Shown here in pieces: positions 51,244 through 59,762 of a DNA stretch of 64,000 bases (position 1 is its first letter; each line of letters starts with the position of its first letter). The notes beneath the pieces are model-generated. The model ran no database searches and was not told the DNA's origin. It saw only the letters and a list, made by a program, of their open reading frames with translations. The position numbers and the translations under genes were made by a program. The DNA is from an uncultured Winogradskyella sp. (GTDB taxonomy: Bacteria > Bacteroidota > Bacteroidia > Flavobacteriales > Flavobacteriaceae), in assembly GCF_947498345.1 (NCBI RefSeq), contig NZ_CANMJY010000014.1, positions 41,440 through 105,439 on the forward strand, in the 5' to 3' direction.

Positions 51244-52971
51244 ATGGAACATTTCGTAGTATCAGCTCGTAAATACAGACCTCAAACCTTTAAGGATGTT
51301 GTAGGACAGCAAGCTATTACTAATACTTTACTTAACGCCATCGAAAATAACCACCTAGCCCAAGCCTTATTATTTACAGGACCTCGTGGTGTTGGTAAAA
51401 CCACCTGTGCACGTATTCTGGCAAAAATGATAAATAGTGATGGCAACACTAGTGAAGACGAAGACTTTGCTTTTAATATTTTTGAGCTAGATGCAGCTTC
51501 TAACAATTCAGTTGATGACATAAGAAATTTAACGGATCAGGTTAGAATTCCTCCACAAGTTGGTAAATATAAAGTCTATATTATTGACGAGGTACATATG
51601 TTGTCTCAAGCGGCTTTTAATGCCTTTTTAAAGACCCTAGAAGAACCACCGAAACATTGTATATTTATTTTGGCTACAACAGAAAAGCATAAAATTATCC
51701 CAACAATTTTATCTCGCTGTCAGATATTTGACTTTAAACGTATTACCGTTTCTGATGCAAAAGAATATCTAAAATATATTGCTAAAGAACAAGACATTAT
51801 TGCTGAAGACGATGCCTTACATATTATCGCTCAAAAAGCTGATGGTGCAATGCGTGACGCGCTTTCAATTTTTGACCGTGTAGTAAGTTTCTCAGGTAAA
51901 AACTTAACACGACAAGCCGTCACAGAAAATCTTAATGTTCTTGATTATGAAACTTACTTTGAAAGTACAGATCTAATCTTAGAGAATAAAATTCCTGAGT
52001 TGTTAATACAATTCAATTCTATATTATCTAAGGGGTTTGATGGACATCATTATATAGCTGGCTTAGCATCCCATTTTAGAGATTTAATGGTTTGCAAAAA
52101 CCAAGCAACTATTGAATTGCTCGAAGTTGGTGAAGAAACCAGGCAAAAGTACGTTGAGCAATGTCTAAAAACGTCTAATTCGTTTTTAATGAAAGGCATT
52201 CAACTCGCAAACGACTGTGATCTAAAGTATAAAGCCAGTAAAAATCAACGCCTTCTTGTTGAACTAACACTTATGCAATTAGCCTCTATCACTTATGATG
52301 GAGAAAAAAAAAATAGTAAGCATTTCATAATTCCTCCTTCCTACTTTAAGGCTAAAGGTATTACACCTATTCCAATTGAAAAACCAAAAGTCACTCAAGT
52401 AGAACAATCGATAACTACGGATAGCAATACAGTTGTTGAAAAAGCACCTATTACAGCTGTCGTAGAACCAAAGCCTGTAACGCTTCCAAAAATATCGATC
52501 AGTAACGTAAAAAAATCTACCTCTGGTTTATCCTTAAAAAGCATCAAAGAGAAAAAAGAGCATCAAATCCGTCAACTAGATGTAATCATTGATGAAGAAG
52601 ATTTGCCAAAAGAACCTGTTACGCAAAAAGCGCTAACAGAAGCCTGGAATACTTATACAACTTCTATGGATAAAAAAGGCGAAAAAATAATGGCTTCTAT
52701 CTTACAAATGGATCAACCTAAACTAAAGGGTACAGCAATTCATCTCACCTATTCAAATAATACTAATAAGATAGAACTAGAACGCGCCCAATATCCATTA
52801 TTAGCATATTTACGCAAGACACTTAAAAATTTTGATCTGCATCTCAATGTTACAGTAAATGAAGAAATTGCAAAAAAATATGCATTTACACCACAAGAAA
52901 AATATGAGAAGTTGAAAGAAAAAAACCCAAATATTGAATTGCTCAAAAAAACGTTTGGTTTAGACATCTAA
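51244..52971 (+). CDS. dnaX: DNA polymerase III subunits gamma and tau
   Basis: 575 residues. AAA+ domain: GPRGVGKTTCARIL near 40-53 (Walker A), YIIDEVHMLSQAAFNAFLK (Walker B), ATTEKHKIIPTILSRCQ (sensor 1, Arg finger region). Domain III ends near 350 (LTLMQLASITYDG). After the linker comes a C-terminal tau-specific region to 575. The usual four-Cys zinc site after the P-loop is absent, replaced by a short acidic segment. It loads the beta clamp. An A10 run at 52304 would give a 357-residue gamma-like form by frameshifting or slippage. Followed 4 bp on by a lipoprotein gene. Confidence 0.93.
   Translation: MEHFVVSARKYRPQTFKDVVGQQAITNTLLNAIENNHLAQALLFTGPRGVGKTTCARILAKMINSDGNTSEDEDFAFNIFELDAASNNSVDDIRNLTDQVRIPPQVGKYKVYIIDEVHMLSQAAFNAFLKTLEEPPKHCIFILATTEKHKIIPTILSRCQIFDFKRITVSDAKEYLKYIAKEQDIIAEDDALHIIAQKADGAMRDALSIFDRVVSFSGKNLTRQAVTENLNVLDYETYFESTDLILENKIPELLIQFNSILSKGFDGHHYIAGLASHFRDLMVCKNQATIELLEVGEETRQKYVEQCLKTSNSFLMKGIQLANDCDLKYKASKNQRLLVELTLMQLASITYDGEKKNSKHFIIPPSYFKAKGITPIPIEKPKVTQVEQSITTDSNTVVEKAPITAVVEPKPVTLPKISISNVKKSTSGLSLKSIKEKKEHQIRQLDVIIDEEDLPKEPVTQKALTEAWNTYTTSMDKKGEKIMASILQMDQPKLKGTAIHLTYSNNTNKIELERAQYPLLAYLRKTLKNFDLHLNVTVNEEIAKKYAFTPQEKYEKLKEKNPNIELLKKTFGLDI
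52304..52316 (+). promoter_or_regulatory. Possible slippage site: A10 run with immediate -1 stop
   Basis: Ten consecutive A (52304-52313) follow GGA G. In frame 0 the heptamer A AAA AAA is in the slippery phase. A -1 shift reads AAA then TAG (52314-52316). A +1 shift reads ATA GTA AGC ATT TCA TAA, also a rapid stop. The product stops at the end of domain III. Confidence 0.55.
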
Positions 52972-52975
52972 AATT

Positions 52976-53554
52976 ATGAAAAAACTATTAGGTCTATTAG
53001 TGATTTTAATTATAGGTTTTACGAGCTGTGAAGGTCGCAAAACTCAGGGTCAGGCTTTATCAGAAGATATAGAAGATTTTAAAAATGAAGTGAAAATTGA
53101 GAAGGTTATTTACAAACCAGCAAATTATGTGGAACGTGAGGTTGATACACTATTGTACAATGGTTATAGAGTAAAAATAAAAACCTACTCTGACATGGAT
53201 AATACTGTGCTTTTCACCGAGATAAAGGGCACTGTAAATTATCAAACCTACTATAGAAATTTTAAGTTTGATATTCTTGTCGAAAAAGACGGGAAGCGCA
53301 TTTATAATGAGCACTTTGACAAAAACAAAATCAATACCCTTTTGGAGTTTAATTCTGCTACTGAGCCTAACAATAAGGATTTTGATAAACTTGGAATTTT
53401 AAAATCAATTGAAATTGATGATAATTTATCATTTCCTGATAGAATTAAAATAGACATCATGTACGCTGTTCCAGAAACTGATAGAACTTCACTGTATTCG
53501 TTATTTATTAATAAGAAAGGAATTGTTAACGTTGACCGCATAGAAAATAACTAA
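52976..53554 (+). CDS. Lipoprotein of unknown function
   Basis: 192 residues. Signal with lipobox GFTSC (Cys18), then a charged region and a beta domain (GYRVKIKTYSDMDNTVLFTE to IKIDIMYAVPETDR). Shape like small periplasmic DUF-type lipoproteins of Flavobacteriia; no known function. It follows dnaX by 4 bp and precedes miaE by 2 bp, so transcription is probably joined. Confidence 0.6.
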   Translation: MKKLLGLLVILIIGFTSCEGRKTQGQALSEDIEDFKNEVKIEKVIYKPANYVEREVDTLLYNGYRVKIKTYSDMDNTVLFTEIKGTVNYQTYYRNFKFDILVEKDGKRIYNEHFDKNKINTLLEFNSATEPNNKDFDKLGILKSIEIDDNLSFPDRIKIDIMYAVPETDRTSLYSLFINKKGIVNVDRIENN

Positions 53555-53556
53555 AC

Positions 53557-54138
53557 ATGCTAGGACTAAAACTACCTACAGACCCAAGATGGGTGAACAT
53601 TGTAGAAAAAAATATTGAAGACATCTTAACAGACCACGCCTATTGTGAACAAAAAGCCGCTAGTACTGCAATTTCTTTAATCGTTAGTTTCCCCGAATAC
53701 ACTGAACTTGTTGAAGAAATGATAGAGCTCGTAAATGAGGAAATGAGTCATTTTAAAATGGTACACGATCTTATTCTAGAACGTGGTTGGATACTAGGCA
53801 GAGATCGCAAAGATGATTATGTTATTGCATTACTGAAGTTTTTCCCAAAAGGAGGTAGTAGAACAACACAGTTGGTGCATCGCCTTTTATACGCTGCTTT
53901 GATTGAAGCCAGAAGTTGTGAACGCTTTAGATTACTTTCTGAAGAATTAGAAGATAAAAAACTTGCTAAATTCTATAGAAAATTAATGATTAGCGAGGCA
54001 AGCCACTATACCATGTTTCTAAATTTTGCACGCCAATATGGAGAACGAGAGAATGTAGACAAAAAGTGGCAACAACTTCTTGATTACGAAGCTGAAATAA
54101 TGAAAGGGTTAAGTAATAAAGAGACTATTCATGGTTAA
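53557..54138 (+). CDS. miaE: tRNA-(ms2io6A)37 hydroxylase
   Basis: 193 residues, ferritin-like. LKLPTDPRWVNIVEKNIEDI opening, di-iron ligand regions NEEMSHFKMVHDLILERGW, AALIEARSCERFRLLSEEL and MISEASHYTMFLNFA fit MiaE. It hydroxylates the isopentenyl group of ms2i6A at tRNA position 37, needing oxygen. It is in line with dnaX and the lipoprotein. Confidence 0.9.
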   Translation: MLGLKLPTDPRWVNIVEKNIEDILTDHAYCEQKAASTAISLIVSFPEYTELVEEMIELVNEEMSHFKMVHDLILERGWILGRDRKDDYVIALLKFFPKGGSRTTQLVHRLLYAALIEARSCERFRLLSEELEDKKLAKFYRKLMISEASHYTMFLNFARQYGERENVDKKWQQLLDYEAEIMKGLSNKETIHG

Positions 54139-54171
54139 TTTTATTAACTTTATAATAAATGCTGTACTGAT

Positions 54172-55290
54172 ATGAATAAAGTATTACCAACTCTTCTTAT
54201 TTTTTTATTCTCATTCTTTAGCTTTTCCCAAAATGATTTTATTGGCACTTGGTATCTGGATTATATCGTAAAAGACGGTATTACATTTCCAAATTATTTC
54301 AATGATAATCAAGTTTTTGAAATTACATTTACTAATACTGAGAATGGTGTTTTTGAGGATTATTTGAACTTTAGCATGGGACATGGCTGTAATGCTTCTA
54401 ACGGTATTTATGCTATAAATTCTAACGAAATTACAGTTGATATCTCTGCAACAACGCTTGCGGATTGCTTAACAAGACCACATGCGCAATATGAAGCATT
54501 TTTTTTAGATGAGTTTCTTTATCATCAAGTTTCATCAGTTTACACATATTCCATTTCTGGAGATGCTAATGATCAGATATTAACTATGGTGAATCCTGTA
54601 GACGGAAATCTATTGGTTTATAAAAAAGAGCAACCGACTACACTTCTAATATCTACTTGGTGGTTGCACCAAATTGATATACCAGGAAACCCAATAATTG
54701 ATATTCCAACAACCGACTTTCCCAACATAACTTTCACAAATACAGTTAGCAGCTTACCATTTATACCAGAAGCCGATGGCGCCGGCGAGTGTGAAAGTTT
54801 CTTTGCAAATTATAATGTCACTTTTAATGGTGCTAACAACATATCTACGAGTGAGTTTGTTCAAACCTTAGCTGGTTGTGCAACAGAATCATATGAAGGT
54901 ATATACTTTGAAATACTGGGTAATAACACCTCTAATTTTTTTGAATTTGAAATCATCAATAATGGTTCTACATTAATTTTAACCGATTTATTAGGAGCTA
55001 AATTGATATTTGGTGATACTACACTATCATTAGATAAATACAATGCTAATAATTTTAAAATTTCAATAACGCAAAACCCTGTAAATAATCAATTGTTTTT
55101 AGAAATTGATGACTCAATAATATCTGAGCAAATAAATTACACCATCTATTCAATTGACGGTAAGCGTATAAAATATTCAATTTTAAATAAAAATACTATC
55201 ACCGTAAGTGAAATGGAACCAGGTATTTACTTTATTAGTTTTACAAATAATAATAAAGTACTAAACACATTGAAATTTATAAAAAAATAA
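54172..55290 (+). CDS. Exported protein with T9SS type A C-terminal sorting domain
   Basis: 372 residues. Signal peptide about 1-19 (FLFSFFSFSQ). Two lipocalin-like/Ig-like stretches beginning FIGTWYLDYI and LLISTWWLHQID, each about 120 residues. The last 75 residues form the type IX C-terminal domain: KISITQNPVNNQLFLEI, YTIYSIDGKRI, MEPGIYFISFTNNN, LNTLKFIKK, the classic pattern. It should cross the outer membrane through the type IX system, then be cut and released or anchored. Function of the body unknown. Confidence 0.85.
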   Translation: MNKVLPTLLIFLFSFFSFSQNDFIGTWYLDYIVKDGITFPNYFNDNQVFEITFTNTENGVFEDYLNFSMGHGCNASNGIYAINSNEITVDISATTLADCLTRPHAQYEAFFLDEFLYHQVSSVYTYSISGDANDQILTMVNPVDGNLLVYKKEQPTTLLISTWWLHQIDIPGNPIIDIPTTDFPNITFTNTVSSLPFIPEADGAGECESFFANYNVTFNGANNISTSEFVQTLAGCATESYEGIYFEILGNNTSNFFEFEIINNGSTLILTDLLGAKLIFGDTTLSLDKYNANNFKISITQNPVNNQLFLEIDDSIISEQINYTIYSIDGKRIKYSILNKNTITVSEMEPGIYFISFTNNNKVLNTLKFIKK

Positions 55291-55341
55291 AGCCTCAACA
55301 TTCGTCAAGACTTTCAATTTTATTATATAAGATAGTAATTT

Positions 55342-55872
55342 TTATATCTTAATACCAAAACCAAATTGCATAACATGGTTTTTGGCTTCAGCATCTGTGA
55401 AATCTTCATCTAATATATTGCTTAAACCGTAAGAAAATCTAGCATCTACAAATAGCTCACTTGTAATCATGTATTCTGCCCCAACCACACCAGAAAATGC
55501 AAAGGTTGAAAAAGCATCATTATTTTTCCAGGTTTTTAATGAAATTTGAGGTCCAGCACCAAAGGATAAACGATCAGATACAGATAATTTAAGCATAATA
55601 GGTAAATGTAAATAATCTGCTCTAATACTTTCGTCTTTTCCACCTTCGGCAGACCACTGCAATTCTGTATGCAAGGATAGCTCTTCAGAAAAACCAAACT
55701 CAACAAAGCCTGCAAAAGCAAAACCGTTACGATGTTTGTTTTCGAAAGTAGAATCTGGATCAAAGTCCAGGTTCGAAATATTTAGTGCTCCTCTAACACC
55801 ATATTTTATCTCTTGTGCCGAACCAATTAAGGTCACAAGTATAAATATAGAAGCAAGTAAAAACTTTTTCAT
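55342..55872 (-). CDS. Outer-membrane beta-barrel protein (PorT-like)
   Basis: 176 residues from ATG at 55872 (an ATG two codons earlier is equally in frame). Signal peptide about 1-18 (FILVTLIGSAQE). Then KYGVRGALNISNLDF, AFAGFVEFGFSEELSLHTEL, LPIMLKLSVSDRLSFGAGPQ and alternating strands to VMQFGFGIKI, ending with the outer-membrane barrel signature. Eight-strand barrel; family includes PorT of the type IX system but short members are often unassigned. Confidence 0.75.
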   Translation of the reverse strand: MKKFLLASIFILVTLIGSAQEIKYGVRGALNISNLDFDPDSTFENKHRNGFAFAGFVEFGFSEELSLHTELQWSAEGGKDESIRADYLHLPIMLKLSVSDRLSFGAGPQISLKTWKNNDAFSTFAFSGVVGAEYMITSELFVDARFSYGLSNILDEDFTDAEAKNHVMQFGFGIKI

Positions 55873-55979
55873 AATCATAAATTTGAGATAGCGAATATAA
55901 TTTTTAATTATAAACTACACATTAATTTACCGTTTTTTGTATGAAAAACCCGATTAACGATAGTATCAATAAATCATAT

Positions 55980-56885
55980 TTATACTGTTACACTAGATAC
56001 AGTTTCGTGATAAATACTTTTTATAATTCCATCGGAAAGACCAATTTTTGGAACATATATATCTTTTGCACCACTCCATTTCATTGCCGATAAATATATT
56101 CGCGTGGCAGGAATAATAACATCAGCCCTGTCTTGATTAAGGTTTAGTTTAGTGATACGCTCTTCGTACGAATAGTTTTGTAACATTTTATAGTAGCTGG
56201 TTAAATAGAAGTAGGTTAACGGTTTACCTATATCCTTACCCGATATTTTAAAGATCTTATTAATGTTTCCACCAGAACCTATGAGCTCAATTTTATAATA
56301 TTGTTTTGTATTATCTTTTATCCACCGTTCGAGCTCTTGCCATGTTTCGCTTTTAACAATATCATTTAATAATCTTACAGTACCTATTCTAAAAGATTTA
56401 GATTTAATTTTTTCTCCATTATTAATAATGGAAAATTCAGTACTACCGCCTCCTACATCTACATACAGATAGGTTTTATTTGGGTCAATAAATCTGTTTA
56501 AATCTGTTTCTGCAATTATTGCAGCTTCTTCTTCACCACCAATAATATCGATATTTATACCACAGACTTTTGATATTTTGTTGGTAAGTGCTATACTGTT
56601 TTTGGCTTCTCGCATTGCAGAAGTTGCACAAGCTTTATAGCGCACCACTCCATGCGATTTCATTAATAAACTAAAGGCCTTCATGGTGTCTATCATTCTC
56701 ACTTGATTATATTCAGATATATCACCATGAATAAAAACATCTGCTCCTAACCTAATTGGAACTCTGACCAAAGAGTTTTTCTTAAAAACGACAGGTTCTC
56801 CCTCTTGTTCTATAATATTAGATATTAACAATCTAACTGCATTAGAACCAATATCTATAGCTGCATATTTCTGAATTTTCAGCAT
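55980..56885 (-). CDS. ppx: Exopolyphosphatase/GppA family phosphatase
   Basis: 301 residues, shorter than E. coli Ppx. IDIGSNAVRLLI near 9-20 (phosphate 1), YVDVGGGSTEFS (phosphate 2), ATSAMREAKNS and VIPATRIYLSAMKW are the Ppx/GppA actin-fold motifs. It splits polyphosphate or pppGpp. It is third in the sixA-ppk1-ppx unit, with 7 bp from ppk1, giving a synthesis/hydrolysis pair in one transcript. Confidence 0.9.
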   Translation of the reverse strand: MLKIQKYAAIDIGSNAVRLLISNIIEQEGEPVVFKKNSLVRVPIRLGADVFIHGDISEYNQVRMIDTMKAFSLLMKSHGVVRYKACATSAMREAKNSIALTNKISKVCGINIDIIGGEEEAAIIAETDLNRFIDPNKTYLYVDVGGGSTEFSIINNGEKIKSKSFRIGTVRLLNDIVKSETWQELERWIKDNTKQYYKIELIGSGGNINKIFKISGKDIGKPLTYFYLTSYYKMLQNYSYEERITKLNLNQDRADVIIPATRIYLSAMKWSGAKDIYVPKIGLSDGIIKSIYHETVSSVTV

Positions 56886-56892
56886 ATTATTT

Positions 56893-58941
56893 TTATAATT
56901 TATTTGCGTAATAGTTATAGGTATCGAATTGTGCTCTCACTTTGGGTAACTCATTTCTTCTATAGGTGTTATTTTGTGTTTCATTAATTACCCTAGCCTT
57001 TACGTTATCGTTCCAACAAATATCATATAGACGCTGCAACTCTTGTTTTATATCTTTATCATAAATTGGACAACTTACTTCTACTCTATTATCTATGTTT
57101 CTTGTCATCCAGTCAGCAGATGAAATATAAATTTTTGGATCTTCGTTATTACAGAAAATGTAAAGTCGTGTATGTTCTAAAAATTTATCAATAATACTTA
57201 TAATTTCGATATTCTCACTCATACCTTTAACACCTGGAACTAAACAGCATAAACCTCTAATAATCATCTGTATTTTTACACCGGCTCTACTGGCCTCATA
57301 GAGCTTATCTACCATCTTATAGCTACTTATACTATTCATTTTTAACTTAATATAGGCAGGTCTACCGTTTTTGGCATTATTGATTTCATCATCAATTAAT
57401 GCAAAAAGCTTTGTTTTGGTATAATGTGGTGAAGTGATAATATGTTTATATCTGTTTACCTTGTAATTCACTTCAAAAAAGTTAAAGACTTTATTAACAT
57501 CTTTTAAAATTTTAGGATTTGCTGTAAACAAAGTAAAATCCGTGTACAACTTGGCTGTAGATTCATTAAAGTTTCCCGTACTGATAAAACCGTAACGCAC
57601 TAATTTGTCATTCTCTTCACGCTCAATAACGCACATTTTGCAGTGTACCTTTAAACCTGGTACACCAAATAGCATATTTACTCCTGCATCTTGCATTTGT
57701 TCTGCATAATTGATATTAGCTTCTTCATCAAAACGTGCTCTAAGCTCAATAGAAACAGTAACTTTCTTTCCATTTTTGGCAGCGTTTATCAATGAGCTTG
57801 CAACGTGCGAAATTTGTGCCAACCTATAGATAGTAATTTTAATGGTCTTAACCTTTGGATCTAATGCGGCTTCTCTTAAAAACTTAACCACATAAGAAAA
57901 AGTATGATAAGGTGTATATACCAAATAGTCTTTCTTAGCAATGGTTTTAAATATACTCTCCTCAAAACTTAACCCTTTAACAGGTAGTGGCTTTATTTTT
58001 TTGTAGAGTAAATCATTACGACCCAAACTTGGAAAACCCATATAATCTCTTCGGTTATGATAACGTCCACCAGGTATCATACTATCTTTTGAATCAATCT
58101 CCATACGTTCTAAAAGAAAATTTAGAGTATCATCATCAATACTTTTATCATAAACAAAACGTACAGGATCACCACTTTTTCTATCCTTTACACTTTCAGA
58201 TAGTTTATCTATAAAGCTTTTACTTAAATCGCTATCAAAATCGAGTTCGCCATCTCGTGTAATCTTAACCATATGGGCAGATATACTATCGTAATTAAAA
58301 ATATTAAAGATATCATCTAAGCAATAACGTAAAAGGTCATCGACCATAATAATAAAACTAGAATCGCCTTTTTTTGGTAATACAATAAAACGATCCATTG
58401 CTTTTGATATTTCAATAAGTGCGTATTGGTTAGAGCCATTGGAGTTAGACATCTTCACAGTTAAATAGCCAGAACTATCTTTAAGTTCTGGTAAATCCAG
58501 ATCTTCACTTAAGAAAATGACGACCAAAGCAGGACTAACCTCTTGATAAAAATAATTTTTAATAAAATCGTGTTGATCTTCATCTATTTCAGTCTCATTG
58601 ATTATGAAAATATTCTCTTTTTCCAGCTCATTTTCAATACCGTTCAAAATCTCTACGCTCTCACTTTGCTGTTCTATAACAACTTTAGTAATCTCTTCGA
58701 GTAATTCTTCAGCTTTTATACCTCCTAATTCGCTTTTACCTCCTTTACCAGCATCATAGATCCGTTTTACAGTAGCATATCTTACTTTAAAAAACTCATC
58801 TAGGTTATTAGAGAAAATACCTAAAAATCGTAAACGTTCTATTAATGGAACATTTTTATCTGCAGCTTCTTGCAATACACGTGCATTAAACTGCAACCAA
58901 CTTAGCTCCCTATTTATGTATACATTTTTGTCTTTGGTCAT
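56893..58941 (-). CDS. ppk1: Polyphosphate kinase 1
   Basis: 682 residues from ATG at 58941 (MTKDKNVYINRELSWLQFNA), chosen over the earlier ATG at 59001 because the family opening begins here and this start overlaps the sixA stop as ATGA. Catalytic histidines: GLKVHCKMCVIE and FLEHTRLYIF, both HKD-like. NSFSNNLDEFFKVR region present. It makes polyphosphate from ATP. Domains N, H, C1, C2 are complete. Confidence 0.95.
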   Translation of the reverse strand: MTKDKNVYINRELSWLQFNARVLQEAADKNVPLIERLRFLGIFSNNLDEFFKVRYATVKRIYDAGKGGKSELGGIKAEELLEEITKVVIEQQSESVEILNGIENELEKENIFIINETEIDEDQHDFIKNYFYQEVSPALVVIFLSEDLDLPELKDSSGYLTVKMSNSNGSNQYALIEISKAMDRFIVLPKKGDSSFIIMVDDLLRYCLDDIFNIFNYDSISAHMVKITRDGELDFDSDLSKSFIDKLSESVKDRKSGDPVRFVYDKSIDDDTLNFLLERMEIDSKDSMIPGGRYHNRRDYMGFPSLGRNDLLYKKIKPLPVKGLSFEESIFKTIAKKDYLVYTPYHTFSYVVKFLREAALDPKVKTIKITIYRLAQISHVASSLINAAKNGKKVTVSIELRARFDEEANINYAEQMQDAGVNMLFGVPGLKVHCKMCVIEREENDKLVRYGFISTGNFNESTAKLYTDFTLFTANPKILKDVNKVFNFFEVNYKVNRYKHIITSPHYTKTKLFALIDDEINNAKNGRPAYIKLKMNSISSYKMVDKLYEASRAGVKIQMIIRGLCCLVPGVKGMSENIEIISIIDKFLEHTRLYIFCNNEDPKIYISSADWMTRNIDNRVEVSCPIYDKDIKQELQRLYDICWNDNVKARVINETQNNTYRRNELPKVRAQFDTYNYYANKL

Positions 58942-59426
58942 TTTTTTAGTTCTCTTGGTATAATTATAAATTCTGTATGGCCTTGTTTTAAATCTTGCCA
59001 ATTGCTAATCTCAAAATTAAGCTTTACTAAACCACTTGTAGGGAGATTATCAATAAATTTGTCACCAAATATATTAGTAATTGAGGTAAATGCATGGTTG
59101 TGTCCAAAAATCATAATTTCGTCAATTTCATTAGGCAAGTTTTTTAAAAAATTTACAACATTATCACCTCCAAAATCATATAAGCTATCATCAATTTCTA
59201 TAAAGTTTTCTGACAAATTAAATGCTTCGATAAAAATCTTACAGGTTTCTAATGCTCTTATTGCTGGACTCGAAAAGATTTTTTTTGGCACTGAATTACT
59301 CATAATGAATTGATTCGCAACTAACTTTGCATCCTTTTCACCTCTTGATTTTAGAGGCCTTTCTATATCTGAGACATCATATTCCCATGATGATTTTCCA
59401 TGTCTAACTAGTGTAACTGTTTTCAT
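58938..59426 (-). CDS. sixA: SixA-type histidine phosphatase
   Basis: 162 residues. LVRHGKSSWEYDVSDIERPL has the RHG active site (His9), and IFGHNHAFTSI the second catalytic His. SixA removes phosphate from phosphohistidine of Hpt proteins; other short members act on sugars. First gene of the operon with ppk1 and ppx; its TGA shares bases with the ppk1 ATG. Confidence 0.85.
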   Translation of the reverse strand: MKTVTLVRHGKSSWEYDVSDIERPLKSRGEKDAKLVANQFIMSNSVPKKIFSSPAIRALETCKIFIEAFNLSENFIEIDDSLYDFGGDNVVNFLKNLPNEIDEIMIFGHNHAFTSITNIFGDKFIDNLPTSGLVKLNFEISNWQDLKQGHTEFIIIPRELKK

Positions 59427-59762
59427 ATAATTTCGATTAAATGCATTTTTTTTCGATAAAATGTTGCATATTTCCGTTTTAACGATTATTTTGCCGCTTT
59501 AACTCTAATGTTTGTATAAAACTTTGGTTATAAGTTCTTTTGTTTATGTAAAATTAATGTAAATGACCCCAAATCAAAAATATATTAATCCATTCAAGAT
59601 TTCATTTGCGTTAATAATACTTCCCTCTATTTTTTTGCAATTAACAAAACTTAGGATGTTGCTAAAATTTTAAATGGCATTTAATATTGCTTATTTGAGA
59701 ATATTAAGTCATTGTTAGATTTAGTAGCAACTTCTTGGACATTATATGTTATTATGTACAGT
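59427..59762. other. 336-bp AT-rich intergenic region
   Basis: Gene-free, between the divergent sixA operon and the giant adhesin gene. Near matches to TAnnTTTG (for example TAGATTTA at 59717-59724) lack a base each, so no promoter is named with confidence. A 5' leader of more than 100 nt for the adhesin is possible. Confidence 0.5.

Noticed and set aside
58942..59001. Longer N-terminus of Ppk1 from ATG at 59001
   Set aside because: The extra 20 residues overlap sixA in another frame and are not part of the family opening; the ATGA overlap favours 58941.
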